NCBI GenBank assembly: GCA_024305405.1
Contig: JAKNDB010000068.1
Location: 3,658,501-3,722,500 of the forward strand
Source of the DNA: Dirofilaria immitis
Lineage: Eukaryota; Nematoda; Chromadorea; Rhabditida; Onchocercidae
Direction of reading: 5' to 3'
DNA length: 64,000 nucleotides
Position 1 is the stretch's first letter, and each line of letters starts with the position of its first letter. The notes under the pieces were generated by a model that worked only from the letters and a program-made list of their open reading frames with translations, searched no databases and was not told where the DNA came from. The translations under genes and the position numbers were made by a program. Below are positions 48,922-61,574 of this stretch, one piece after another.

Positions 48922-51900
48922 TGCTAAAAAAATTGATATTAAATTTCTACAGGCATTTGGAAAAATTTACATAGAATTGAATTGAATAAAATGAAATATT
49001 ACGGATAAATTGATAATCTGAAAATTTTTCCTCTCTTATACAACCGTTTCAGAAGTAATATATCGATGAAGTAAAAATAATCTTCACATGTAACATGTTT
49101 ATTAAACTTATCATGTTATCATTTACGTCTAACCAAATATTTTGCAATTCTAAGCAATCTTTTATATGAAATTATTTAATCTTTTTTTCTCTGAATTGTT
49201 TGATAAAATTCGCATATATTTTAAGATAATTTTAATTAATTTATTCAACGTTTTACATATGTTAGTGTAGTGAAAAAGAAAAAAAAGATTTTCATCTAAA
49301 ATAGAAAAAGTTTTATAAAAAATTTGATAACATTTATATTTGAATAAAATATATATTTTGCATTATATCTTAGAAAGTCATTTTTATTACTTATAGGTGA
49401 AATGATTGAAATGCTTTGTCATACTTTCTCAAATATTTTCATCCATTAATTGTTCACGTATGTAAGTTCCACAGAAAACATAGTACCTTTTCATTACTCA
49501 GGTAGTTTTAAAACATAAATTACAGCAATTTTATTATCACTCAGGAAGTTTTAAGAGTAGTTACAATAACTTTTCATCGTTCGGATAGTCCTATAGTAGT
49601 CACAGCAGCTTATTATTATTGCACAGTCTTAATAGTAATTGTGTGATAATTTCCTAGATTGTTGCAACGATTTATTAAGTGGCAAACAAAAACATTCCAT
49701 TTTTTGATAAAGAAAATTGAAAAAAAAATAACTGTACGATCAATCAAAATCTCACAAATTCATAAAAATCATTTTTCGTAGTCTAATTTTATTATTTTAT
49801 TAATTAATATTCATTATGTATTATAATTCCAATATTTTTTCGTTTAATCTTTCTCGATACTTTATCATGCTCATACTTAAAGTTTTTAGCAAAAATTTCT
49901 TCTAATATGTTTTTACGTCAACTCAATCTTTTCTAATATGTGCTCATGTTAACGTCAACTTTTTCATGCTTTAAAGACGAAAAAGGTCAGGAAAGTTTAA
50001 GTGATTCCATGATATTCAAAGAAAACAGGAAAAAAAGGGAAGATTCTTCTGATTCATTTGGATTGGGAAAAAATTTCACTGAAAGAAAATAAAAAAAGAA
50101 AAGAAAAGTTTTCTAAAATTTAACAAACATTGAAGTAAAATATATTTGCATAAATTTGAAGTTTACATTAAATATTTGTACATTTATTGACGTATTAGGA
50201 AACGAGAAATAAACAGTTACATTTGAAATATTAAGAGCTATTTTATATTTTAATTATGACGATAGTTACTCTCTCAAAAATCGATCAATAATAATAATAA
50301 TAATAAACAAAAATTGTAGAAATTGAAAATAACAGACTTGTCATTTAATATATACATATACTCACTTATTTAATCAACATCTTGCTTATTCATAATTATT
50401 AAATATAAAAGTGATGAAGAAGCAAAAAATAGCAGATAGCAACTAAACTTGAAGATATGAAATATCACTGTAATTGTTACTGAGTTAGTGAATGAAAATG
50501 ATAAGAAAAAGGTAATAACATATAAAAGCCAAAAAAAAAACAAAAATATTTCATCCCACTAATAAGATTTCTTCTGCTCCGCGACAAATTTAGAAGTTGA
50601 TGATATTTGTAGAATAAAAATGACAAGAATCATATCAAAAACTCCTAAAAATCATGTCTTTTTTAAACAAATTAACGTTTTGCGAATTTCAAAATTGCCC
50701 TAAAAGAAATGTCGTAGCGCATATATGGATCATTTTTGATTAGTCTACTAACTGACAAGTATTACTGTTGTTTTTAAGAGCGAACATAAGAAATTCTACG
50801 AATAATCTTGATTCCATATACTTCAACAGATGTTACTGTCCAACTGGTCAGTTTCATGGCACAGAATTCGCAAAACAAATCGTGGTCATGTGTTAGATGT
50901 GTGTAGCAGCAAAAATATATTTTTATTTTACATTTCTCAGTTACAAATGATAAAAATATATTTTATATAAAAAAAAAAAAAAAAAACAATAAACAATAAA
51001 CAACGTACGAACAAATGTATCAATTTCAAAAATGCCAAAAAGTAAACTTTAAAAGAATTAGAATAATGGCAATAATTTAATCAGGTACCTAGCGTATAGA
51101 AGAAAAAAAGCAAAATGATTTTTGAAAGAGCATTAAACAATATCTTCACAATTCTATTCTCGTCATTCCCAGTCTCGTAACTTCTAAGAAATTTGATCTA
51201 TACGCCAGATATATCTCAAAAAAATATATATATTTTAATCAACTTTTTAAATTCGATTTTATGATAAAAGTCAGAACTGCAACCGCCTAAAAATGCGTTG
51301 CATTCTAATTGCAATAAATGAATGAGCAATAAAGACAACAAAAGTAGCTTATGATCAATAGAGTAAAAAGAATTGTTTATGCAAAATTATAATAAAGACT
51401 ACTACAAATTTCGTTATAAACAAAATTCGCAAAATAGCCTAAGACTCTAAAAATGTCCTTTAAAGTCGCTTGAAAAGAACATTTGATTGAAAATTTGTTA
51501 AAAGTATTATGGGTAGGAAATAATACTCCAGTTTCTTCCAAGCTCTCTTTTAAAAAAAGTGTTCGAATCAGTCCTACGGCTTTCTACAGTCTCCATCTTT
51601 TCCTAGCGGACGAAACTGAATTAAATCTTTTAGTGTTATTTAGCAGATATATTTCGATAATGCAAAGTCTTTCATAACAGGAAAAGTATATTGAAAAAGA
51701 TAATTAAGTGAAAACTTAACAAAGGGCAAAGAATGATAATTTTGGAACAATTTCCCATAGACAATGAAAAACAGTTCAAATAAAAGCTCATAATCTTGAA
51801 ATCATTAAGAATATAAATCTTTTTGAAACAGTAGCAATAAAAACCATTTACTTAATTCAGAATTATTTCAGTAGTAAATATGCTATCTTTTGTTAAATTT

Positions 51901-52626
51901 CAATTTCTAATCTCATTCGTTGGCTGCCTTTGAAATAGCCAGATATCGAGCAGCAAATTATAATTTCGCCCACAATTCAACAGATAAATGTTCCAGAAAA
52001 TGAAATTTACTGACAAAAACTGAATAAAACATATCTGTGATTAGAAAAAAAAAAAAACAGAATGTAATAAATGAACGATAATCATTATAACTTAGCGCAA
52101 ATTAACGAATTTTTAAAATTCTCTGTAGAATGTAAAATAATGCAAAAACAACACATACTTTAAATTATCATGAACGTTACCTTTTTTTGCAGCCAATTTG
52201 AAAATTCTGCAAAAAAATAAAACCAATCTTGCTGATCCAAATTACATCCAGTTATCATTGCCTCTTTTGAACTTCTCAATCATGTTCAAAAAGCAGGAAA
52301 AAATTGAGAATGAACAAAATTTTTAACAGCTTGTAATTCACCCTCACTTTTTGAGAAACTGTGCATAGCTCGTAGAAAGATACTGCAATAAATAAAACGA
52401 AGAGAAATCTCCGATCGGTTTGCTAATTTGAAAAATGTTTATGCTACTTAGCCTGATGATATAGCATTTAGCTGATATCAAAATATCTTTCTCGCCTGAA
52501 AATCAATCAGTACAGAAAGTCGCATTCGTAGAAGTAAGGTATGTGATGTAGTACAAATCACATAAGCTCCAGATCAGACAAAATTGTCATTTCGCTTAAT
52601 TTAAGAGAGCTAGATGCAATGCTGGA
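48922..52626. other. Intergenic AT-rich sequence between the BAR-like and SOX genes
   Basis: I see no gene here. Simple sequence includes an AAT run at 50288-50308, an A17 tract near 50971 and a degenerate tandem of about 45 bp at 49490-49665. The right part probably includes the 3' UTR of the SOX gene. The left part probably includes the promoter of the BAR-like gene. Confidence 0.5.
49490..49665. repeat. Degenerate tandem repeat of about 45 bp, four units
   Basis: Units begin CATTACTCAGGTAG, TATCACTCAGGAAG, CATCGTTCGGATAG and TATTGCACAGTC. Each is followed by a TTTTAA or CCTATAGTAG-like middle and an AATTACAGCAATTTT-like end. The similarity is clear in the first three units and weak in the fourth. 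Confidence 0.5.
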
Positions 52627-55600
52627 TCAGTTGGCTGACTGTGGTAACGATTGGCTGCCATGCTGTTGTTGTTTAGTAACTGCCTGATGATGCAACATAT
52701 GGTATTGATCCAGGTAATGCTGTGGTGATGCCAAGGTACTCTTTTCGCCTGAAATTAGATTAATATTGGAAGTTCCAATAATAAGTAAATTTAGAGAGCT
52801 ATTATTTAAATTATGTATTACTGACACTTAATTTAATTCATGATAAATCTATAAAATTTAAGACCAGTTTTTCAATTACATGTTGACATAATGAAATTTA
52901 TGGCAATCTTGAATCACTTTCTTAATATTAAATCAGATTAAATTTGAGAAAACGATTTATAAATTCCACAGATTATATCAGAATTTTCATTTTTTTATCG
53001 CTAAAAAAGTACTTCATTTATGGATGATAGCAACGTATTCTTTACAGACTATCAAAATCAAACTCACCTGGTTCAGGGAAAGCGGGTTCACAAAGGGATG
53101 TGTAATATAACTCTAACATTTGATGCATAGTGGCTGACAAATTTGGCTGTGAATTATTTTGTTGCACTGATTGTGCTCCTTGGTGATTTCTCTAGAATCA
53201 GGGGATTTGGTATTTAACTTTCATTTAACTGAAACAGTTAGAGCGGATAGTTACTAAATTTTACTGCTAAAAGATGTTACTTTACTTGAGAATATCAATT
53301 TTGCAGCTTCAACGTATTAAATTTACCTTCAAATACATAGGAAAAGGTCATTAAATGAAAGCATTTAAGTTAAATCATTTTAAATTTATTCAAAAAATAA
53401 ACTTCATATATTTTTTAACATCTTTCTCAATGAATAACAGCAATTCTAACGCTTACTTGAGATTGATGCTGTGGCGTTCGGACGTTAACTGCTTGCGCTA
53501 GAATAACTGTTCCTGGAGGAGCTGTAGTGAGTGCTAAAATTAGAAAAATTGAATTGAAAAGAAACAAGGTAGTGATTGTTAAATTCGAAATAAAAACTGA
53601 AAAATTCACTTTGTGCTGGAACTTGAGCATATACCACATTACCGTTGACGCATCCATCTGAAAATTTTCAATTATAAATTGTTTCGCATGAATGAAACAG
53701 ATTTAAGAAGCAGTAATAACAATAAACGTCTAATTTCATGCAATCATACCAAATAAATTATTCGATTTTTAGCATTACAAACCAGAAATTCGGAGAAATT
53801 CACAGAAAGTAATTCTGAGACAATCATTTTTCAGTCACAAGATGGTGTAAATTATTATGTATGAATGATGAGATAAAAAATTTACTGATTTTCGGTGTTG
53901 ATGGAGTAGCAAATGTTACTGATGTTGCACCTCCATTACTTAGTGGTGTGCTCGGAGCAGTATCAAAGGTTATATTTGATTGTTCTGTTTTCATTAGGAT
54001 TTTCGACAATTTCTTCCGCTGTGGATGATAAACCAAATTTGGATTGTCCTTCAAAGCCTGTAATGAACCGAATGATTTTTAAATCAAAAATATGACAGAA
54101 AATGACTACTAAGGATCATTGAACTATCCAGGAATTTACAGCAGCATAATTGGCAGCAACAGATGACAATCCCAAGCGATCTAAAGCTCTTGAAAAATTA
54201 CAGTTAAAGCTGTCTAATCATCATTTCCTTTAACATATCAGCTAATTCGCCATTCTCATGCTATCCAAATCATTTTGCTTAGTTAGGAATTGCAACCTAA
54301 TTTGTTTATTATCAAATGAAAGCCTCAACAATACTCTGAAGCAAGCTACTAAAAAAATTTGCACGAACTAGGAAACAAGAGTGGAAGCATCACATAAACA
54401 AACGCTGACACACACCCACACACAGATATACATACACACAGACAAACACAAACATACATATACACACTAACACAAATATATCCCAAGACAGAGGTCTGTT
54501 TCTGTGCAAAGAAGGAAGCACATCAAACGCTACCCATCGAGAAAATGCTTCCCGAAATTATGTACGCTCTCCCACAACTGTCTACTTCTTTCCTTTGCGC
54601 TCCACCGTTCGTCCATCTATCCATTCAGATATCCATTTAAACATCCGAATACACACCAATATTAAATACAGCGAAAGAAATTACAACTCTCTGTCACAAG
54701 AATCATTCTTTAATCTTCCAATTTCCGAATTGTTTACTATTATTCTCAAATGGAAGAGTCAGCGAGAGAAATACTACGCACACTTCATTTTATAAACATC
54801 AAACAAATAGGTAAGGAAAGTAAGTTATTGGCAGGATACATATTGCTGATAAACTGTCACAGCACAACCATAAAGTGATCTATATGGAATGATTTACAAA
54901 AACTCTTCGCAACAATATAAGGAGAAGAAATTTGAAATTGACAAATTAAAAAAGTTTTCATCTATAACTTCATGAAAATTTTTTCAGCCCATTTTCTAAT
55001 CGTTTACACTTTCAATGAATTTGTAAAATATGTCTGTAATCCTTGTCTATCCTACTTCATAAATGAATCACAATCTTTTCGATAGTTAATTTGTTTGTCT
55101 TGGACTATTTCTACCTGTTCTTTGCACAATGATACTTAAAAGAACTTCAAATAGTAATTATAAAAAACTAGCCAAGAAATATTACTAAATAAATTGCAGC
55201 AACAGAAGAATATAAGATCGATAATGGAAAAAACACTTTACAGGATAATTTTTGTATTACTAAAAACATGCTAAGTTAAAAGATGAAATATGAAATATAC
55301 CACTACTATATCGTATTGCTGCTACCAGAAGACTGTATCACGATAAAGTTACGGCCGGCATTCTTTTGCAATGCAATGAGCAAGACATGCGTATATATAC
55401 AGACACAAGGAGATGCACTATCACAGCTACTGAGGCAAAATGACTAAAGTGAAAACCAAGCGGCACCTGAAGAGTGCTATATAGAAGTGCTTTGTGTAAG
55501 TTTATATGTATGTATGGGTATACGTGCATATGTTTTTATGTATAGACGTGGATGATTACCTGTTTATGTCTGTGTGTGTATGTGTGCATATGTATGCATA

Positions 55601-57457
55601 TGTTGTACATGCATGCATGTGAATGCATGTATGTATGCATGCGTGTGCGGCCGTGCTTTATTATAACTTCCTAAGCTTAAACATGACTTGGCAAAATTTC
55701 TCTCAATGCGCTTCCCATATTTTCAAATATATCTAAAAGAGAATGAACTTTTACAGCCATGCCTGCAAATATCTGCGAGAACCGATTACTGCTTCCATAG
55801 TAACGTAATAGTTGCGAAGGAATTATATGCAGATCAGATTTATCGAATAATTGAGAAAAAAAATGACTGGATAATTGAAAAAATAAATAATTTTTCAAGT
55901 TCAACAAACAAGTTATAATACTGCCTAAAGACTCTTCAAATGCAAACAGAAATGAATCGCTTTAAACACTTGCAAGAAAGGAAGAAATAAGAGAAAATGG
56001 ATAAAAAGATTTAAATCAGGGAAAGTCACATTCTACTTCAAAGTTTCTTATAATTACTACTCTCTTAAGCCTCTAATATTCGTCTCACAGATATGAATAA
56101 AAATAGCAAAATCCTACAGCAAAATTAAAATGATCAGATAGTGAAAGAACAAAACAAAGTGACTTACTTTTTGTGATCTAGCCGATTCTGCTTGGAAGCC
56201 TCAAAATATTGCCGTTTTCTTTTTCACTCATATTTTTCCATTTTTCACCCATCTAGAATTCAGCAGTTGAAATATCTCGAAATCTGTTCATCACAGTACT
56301 ATTTTTGAACATCTTAAAAATGTACTTACAATTCTGCTTGCTTCATGCATTTTCATATTTGGATTCAAAGCCAGCAACTTTTTTCGCTCTTGTTTCGTGA
56401 ATATCATGTATGCATTCAGAGGTCTTCTAATAAATTGGTGATCATCTACAATAGTGTCTATATTTTGTACATTTTAAAAAGCTTTTGCTCAAATTTATTT
56501 ATTGATTTAATGTATATTGTTGACTATCTAATACAGATGTCTTCTCATAAAGTAATAATTTTCATAATTATATATACAAATTTAATATTATAAGAAAGGA
56601 AAACCATAAAAATTAAGAGTACTGTCATACCCTTGCTCAAACTAATTTTAATATTTAACAGAAACCTGCAGGTGAAGCGGACTGTATCCGATGCATATAA
56701 ATGTTGTTCGGCAAACTGATCCCTTGTGATGGACTTTCCACCCTCGTATTCTCGCCAATACCGCTTTGATATCTGAAACTGGAAAGTGAAGTTCTTTCAT
56801 CAAAAATAACCGCTTAAATCCCAAACGCTTATTAAAATTATACGTTAACATATTATGCAATATTAAGTGCTATTTTCGAAGATTTGAAAATCATCTCATT
56901 CCTGAGAACATTTAGGCGGAAGCTGAACTAACCTTTTTAATCAAATGCTAGTTAATCTTATAACAAATTCTATTGTTTCTTTGCAGTGGAGAAATTTCCC
57001 TAGAGACAATGCTGTCTCATACTATAATTTAAAAAATTTGCCAGGACTATTTCTGACGTCAAAATGTCACGGCAAGGTGTAAAGTATGATAATGAGGAAA
57101 AGATAAGAAAAACAGAAAAAGTTCGAAAGAAATTTCTGAATAACGATTAAATCGTTAAGAGAATTCTGAAAATAAAACAGATGAACTTCTAACAAGTGTA
57201 GCTAGCGAAATAATTTGATTGTATGTCCTAATTCTCTTTTCTTTATTCTACGAGCAAATTGCTCAAGCGAATAATAATACTGAATTATCGGAAATCTTTA
57301 TCACTTCATTATTCGATATAATTTACGCAACAATCGGAAGAAAATACCCATTAAAACAAGCTCCTTGATTGTCGGGCAATGAGGATGATGCCGCTGGTGA
57401 AGATGATTCGCTAGTGGAAACCAATGGGGTCGAGCTGCGACTCTCATCCACGGACAT
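52627..57457 (-). CDS. SOX-type HMG-box transcription factor
   Basis: The protein is a sequence-specific minor-groove-binding nuclear regulator. Nine exons join in phase: 57457..57348, 56772..56666, 56445..56330, 56252..56168, 54057..53886, 53657..53610, 53533..53457, 53191..53068 and 52748..52627, giving about 320 residues. The HMG box starts in exon 3 (FIRRPLNAYMIFTKQERKKL, then NPNMKMHEASRI), continues in exon 4 (MGEKWKNMSEKEK, YFEASKQNRLDHKK) and ends in exon 5 (NPNLVYHPQRKK). RPLNAYM and the YxPxRKK-type end are SOX features, though the box is divergent and I cannot assign a group. The N-terminus is Ser/Pro-rich and the C-terminus is Gln/His/Thr-rich, as in transactivation regions. Exon 4 is 85 bases where 87 are needed. 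One base seems missing at T 56215-56218 and one at 56168-56172. All other exons are exact. A TATGTAG acceptor lies about ten bases before the ATG. Confidence 0.88.
54405..54482. repeat. CA-rich microsatellite in a SOX intron
   Basis: This is an imperfect CACACA/ACATAC/ACAAAC tract in the intron between exons 4 and 5 of the SOX gene (54058-56167). It is purine-pyrimidine alternating in large part. Confidence 0.85.
55495..55655. repeat. TG/ATGC-rich microsatellite in the same SOX intron
   Basis: This is an imperfect TGTGTGTATG, GCATATGTATGCATATG and ATGCATGCATGTATG tract of about 160 bases. It is nearly all alternating purine-pyrimidine. Its base content is complementary to the CA tract about 1 kb away in the same intron. 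Confidence 0.85.
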
Positions 57458-58479
57458 TCAATCCCCTACATATATCGAAATACATACATGATAAACTTTC
57501 ATATATGATCAAATATATTCTCGATATAAAAAAAGTGTAAAAAAAAACAGAAACAGGAATGAATGCACATTAAATAAAATGAACTTTGTGAATTAAAATA
57601 AATAACACATAACGGAAAAACTATATATTGAGTATTTTTAAAGAAGTTATTTCTATACATCAATTAAATTTAAAATTAAGGATAGATGTAATCCGTGTTA
57701 TAACATAATCGATGTCACAAATAACTGTGACACATGGAGACAAGCTTCCCTCTCTAGAAATATATGATTATCGTTCCGCGGCGATAAAAGATTTCATCAA
57801 ACGATAAAGGATTATCATAACATTCTTAAAAAGTATCTTTGATGATAAACAGTTCGATAAGCATTCATTTCCTCATATTTTATTTATCAGAAAAAAACAA
57901 GAATTAGCTACATAATAATTTTAATGTTGCGCTTTTACAACAACAAAATGTGACTACGATATGTTAGGTTACTTAAATCTGGCATAATGTATTACCATTT
58001 CTGATACAGACTAAGGCCATATTATTCTGGCATAATTTTATCTGACTGTAACAACTGATTGTCTACTTGACAGTTTAAGCACTATGTTACGATATGGATG
58101 TCTAAATAACCACTTGCCAGGATTCTATGCAGATTACACATTAAAATATAACATAGAGAAAAGTAAAAAAAAATAATACATTAATGCAAAATGTTGATCT
58201 AAATATATGGTGTTAAGAAGTTGAAAATTTTACGCACGAAAGGTCCGTTGATTCACTTTCTCATATTAACCTAATCATTACAAGGATATCACTAGCCTAT
58301 TACTAGTTAATTAAATCAATCAAGTAAAAATAACATTGCGAGACAAAAAAGTCCATCTTTCATCATAATGTAAAAATGCATTAGATGCAAAAACATATAT
58401 TCCTATCTCAAAAAAATCAATCAATACTTCAGTATAATTCTTAAAATTCAGCGTAAATCACGCACGTCACGCACGACCT

Positions 58480-58560
58480 TTGACCCTCAACTTACTAACA
58501 AACCTTCTCTTCCTCCGCCCGCCCCCAGTCCACGCGCTTTACGCGCACACCCTGCGCAAT
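58480..58560. promoter_or_regulatory. GC-rich patch about 1 kb upstream of the SOX start
   Basis: The sequence from ACCTTTGACCCTCAAC through CCTCCGCCCGCCCCCAGTCC to ACGCGCTTTACGCGCACACC is strikingly GC-rich and CpG-containing in an AT-rich setting. It includes a GC-box-like CCGCCC core, a TGACCT-like half-site on the minus strand (AGGTCA-type, read as CAAAGGT/TGACCC on plus) and a GCGTAAAGCGCG short inverted pair. It may be a promoter or enhancer core of the SOX gene. The function is inferred from composition and position only. Confidence 0.4.
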
Positions 58561-59165
58561 ATAAACAACAAATGATATATCATAAAATCACTGACATCAC
58601 ATTATCCTTACATGTATAATTCAATCTGTTGCAGCGCAATATTTTTATCAATTTTCCTTATTTCTATAATGATGAATTTATTATCAAATTGCCCAGATGC
58701 ATGCTATTATTAGCTGTATTATTAGCTGTAAATATAGCTTAATATTGGCTTATAATATCCTACAGAATATTCGAGAGATGCAGTTATCATTTAACAATGA
58801 TAGATTGATTAATTCTTTAAATATTATGTCAATATAATGAGATGCTCGACAATTGCCATTACAGTATGATGAAGTAATAATAACTCTAACATTTAATATA
58901 GATTTGATATTAATTTTGAACATTTAATACTAATTTGAATGAATAGCCTAATGATAAATCGCATGGCATTTGATAAGTTATCAGCGAGTAAACAAGCATA
59001 TTTTTGAAAGCAATCTTTTAGCTAGTTAACATTTGAAGTTATCATTTGCTATAGTATGATAGTTGCATTCAATCAACATTTCAAAATTTTTATTTTGGCA
59101 AAAATTTTCGAATTATTTGAAACTTTATATGCTGAAATAGAAAAATGAAAACTTTGTTTCACTTA

Positions 59166-59376
59166 CAATTTTTCACTCTCGATCTCAGATTATTCACAAT
59201 TTTTAACTCTCGATTAGTTAAAAAAATATACAATAATTATTTGAAAACTCAAACTTACTTAATGCATTGAAATTGAAAAAAAAACCGGAAAGAAACTTAT
59301 CCTATCAGTCTTTGTTTTTCATTCACAATTTCTCACTTTCGATCTCAGATTATTTGCAGTTTTTCAACTCTCGATC
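59166..59376. repeat. Direct repeat of about 52 bp, two copies about 157 bp apart
   Basis: CAATTTTTCACTCTCGATCT with CAGATTATTCACAATTTTTAA after it (59166-59217) recurs as CAATTTCTCACTTTCGATCT with CAGATTATTTGCAGTTTTTCA after it (59325-59376). The copies are diverged by several substitutions. Confidence 0.75.
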
Positions 59377-59954
59377 AAATGTTTATGAAAGAAAAAAAAT
59401 AATAGAAGAAGCAAAGGAAATATTCATAGATGTTTCTATTTCAATGCTATTGATAATTCATAAAAAAGTTTCTTTTTTTTCAAAATTTCATAATTTATAA
59501 AATTAAAATTTATTTCCAAAAATTGTAAAAAACTTTTTTAACTTCAATTATTCATTAAATGACAATTAAATTATATTTTATTGTAAAATGTATAAAATCG
59601 TCGCATCGCATATTTTTGCTATTACTTATTTTGATGAAATATAAGAGATCGCAAAATAATGCAATTATGTCGCAAAGCTATTTATCCTATCAATCTCTTT
59701 AATCAAATTTATTCCTATTATGCTTACTATTTCTGGTAATCGATCAATTGTTTAGCAAATCGAAATATTTGGAAGAAAAAAAATAAGTGATCAGTTGTAT
59801 TATCACTTAGCATTCTCGATAAATGATTGATAATACATGATAATGTGCTCGAATAATCAATGGAAGCGAGAGTGCCAAAATATTTTAAATGTCAAATATT
59901 TCACATACGTTAAATTTATATTTTCTAAGAAAGTTGAGAAACAAAAATTTTTGT

Positions 59955-60090
59955 TAATTGATTCAATTTTAATTAATTATTAATTGATCTAATGCAGATT
60001 GATTATTGATTAATACAGTGTTAATAAATTATTAATTGATCTGACGCTAATCAGTTATTGATTGATTCAATGCTAATTGTATTAGTAATA
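59955..60090. repeat. Short-period repeat of ATTAATTGATCT/GATTGATT elements
   Basis: TTATTAATTGATCTRATGC and related strings recur about every 55 bases across this stretch. TTATTGATT variants lie between them. Confidence 0.6.
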
Positions 60091-61207
60091 TATTAAGCTA
60101 ATGATTTTGCTTTGAAATTATCTTCGTCCAAATGTACCTCCCAGGCATTTCAGTATAATTTTAAAATGTATAGGTGCATATAAAGTTAATAATCAATCTA
60201 TTATTTTCATTTCTCGATTCATAAAATTGATCATTCATCAATCGATAGATTGATAATCAAATAGGTAGTGAGGTAGTTTAATAATTTTATTAGTGAAAAG
60301 GTATTGAAAGAAAAGATTGCTAAATAATGAAGAAATATGAAATTTCTTACTATCATCTATTAATGAGTAAATTTGTATATGGTTAATAATAAAATTATCG
60401 ATTGATTCCTTTTTAGCCATTGATCAATTAATTTTAACTGACAAATTTTATTGAATTTTGTATATATCGTAGATTCATTTAATAATTTCTAAAATTTTCG
60501 ACGAAAGTTTAGAGTTGAAAGTTTCAAACTTAACATTTTCCAAAAATTTATCAAATAAATTTTGAAAATAATCAAAATAGGATTGTGATTTTTTAGATCA
60601 GAAATTTAATTTTTATTAAAATATGAAACAATTTGCTTTATCTAATCATATCTGTTCTAAATTCTTTTTCATTTTGCAATATTACATTATTCTTGCAAAC
60701 AATCTCTCATCGATATCTTTATCGATCAACTTATTGATTGATCTATAATGTAAATCTTTTTCAAGAGAATATTTATAGTATGAAATTGTTTGTAGTTATG
60801 TCATCTGTCATCAAAAGATATATATTTAGCTGATAAATTTGATGTAGTTATCATTCGATATCATTATCAACAGATTATATTGATTGATCAGCATTGTTAA
60901 TCTTTTCTGGATAGTATGCCATCAAAATGTTTGAATAATCATTGTTATGTGATCCTCAACATTTATTCATTCTTTAATTACAACTTTCATTTGGAAATAG
61001 TAATGAAATTATATGGAATAATTTTAGTTATGAAATTATTTTATTCATATAAAATTTATTCCAATAAATAGAAAATAAGTTAGTATTATCTCACCTGAAA
61101 AAGATTTCATGAGTTAAAATATTATTTTACACGTGGAAGCAAATATTGAAAGTCCTAGTTGAATAGAAATCATTCATCTCGACTTTTCTGATTTCATTTT
61201 TCTGCAG

Positions 61208-61574
61208 ATACATTCACACATCATCCGATTTGTTTATTTATCCTGAATTTCAATCCATAATTGATATTTCGATTTTTTTTATTAACAACCTATTGTGTAA
61301 TTTTCAAAAAAGCTCACGCTGACATTGAAAGTGTTTATTTTTCTCGTCAAAAAAAGGACAGACTATTACAATACAATATTTTAGTATCAACTTTTAGAGA
61401 ATTAACAGATGATGAACTTATTAAATGTTATATAGAGAGAGATTTGATAATAATAATAATGATGTGACGATGACGTTGATAATGATAATAATGAACTTAA
61501 TCAAATATTGTCATATCAAGAGACTTGATGATGATGATGATAATAATGAACTTGCTGTGTCATACTGAATTTAA
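61208..61574 (+). CDS. Candidate acidic, Asp/Asn-rich protein exon (interrupted frames)
   Basis: A TTTTTCTGCAG acceptor at 61207 is followed by an open frame (DLFIYPEFQSIIDI) that breaks at an A6 run near 61308. The adjacent frame continues with protein-like sequence (HADIESVYFSRQKKDRLL, STFRELTDDELIKCYIERD). GAT/AAT repeats follow, which in the suitable frame read DDDVDNDNNELNQILSYQE and LDDDDDNNELAVSY before a stop at 61565-61567. The charged middle part looks more like coding sequence than its surroundings. The pattern of one-base breaks matches that of the confirmed genes. No start codon or upstream exon was found, and no family is recognised. Confidence 0.3.

Larger units (their letters stand above)
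57458..61200. other. Region upstream of the SOX gene, no gene supported
   Basis: This is AT-rich sequence with a GC-rich patch at 58480-58560 and several local duplications (59166/59323 and 59955-60090). Short frames such as 59267-59500 look like chance. It probably holds the 5' regulatory region of the SOX gene. Confidence 0.45.

Noticed and set aside
51556..51590. GTTCGAATC string resembling a tRNA B box
   Set aside because: No matching A box, acceptor stem or cloverleaf could be found around it.
55677..55918. Opposing 76-codon frames on both strands
   Set aside because: Both lie inside a SOX intron, lack compatible splice phases with the HMG-box exons and have no recognisable domain.
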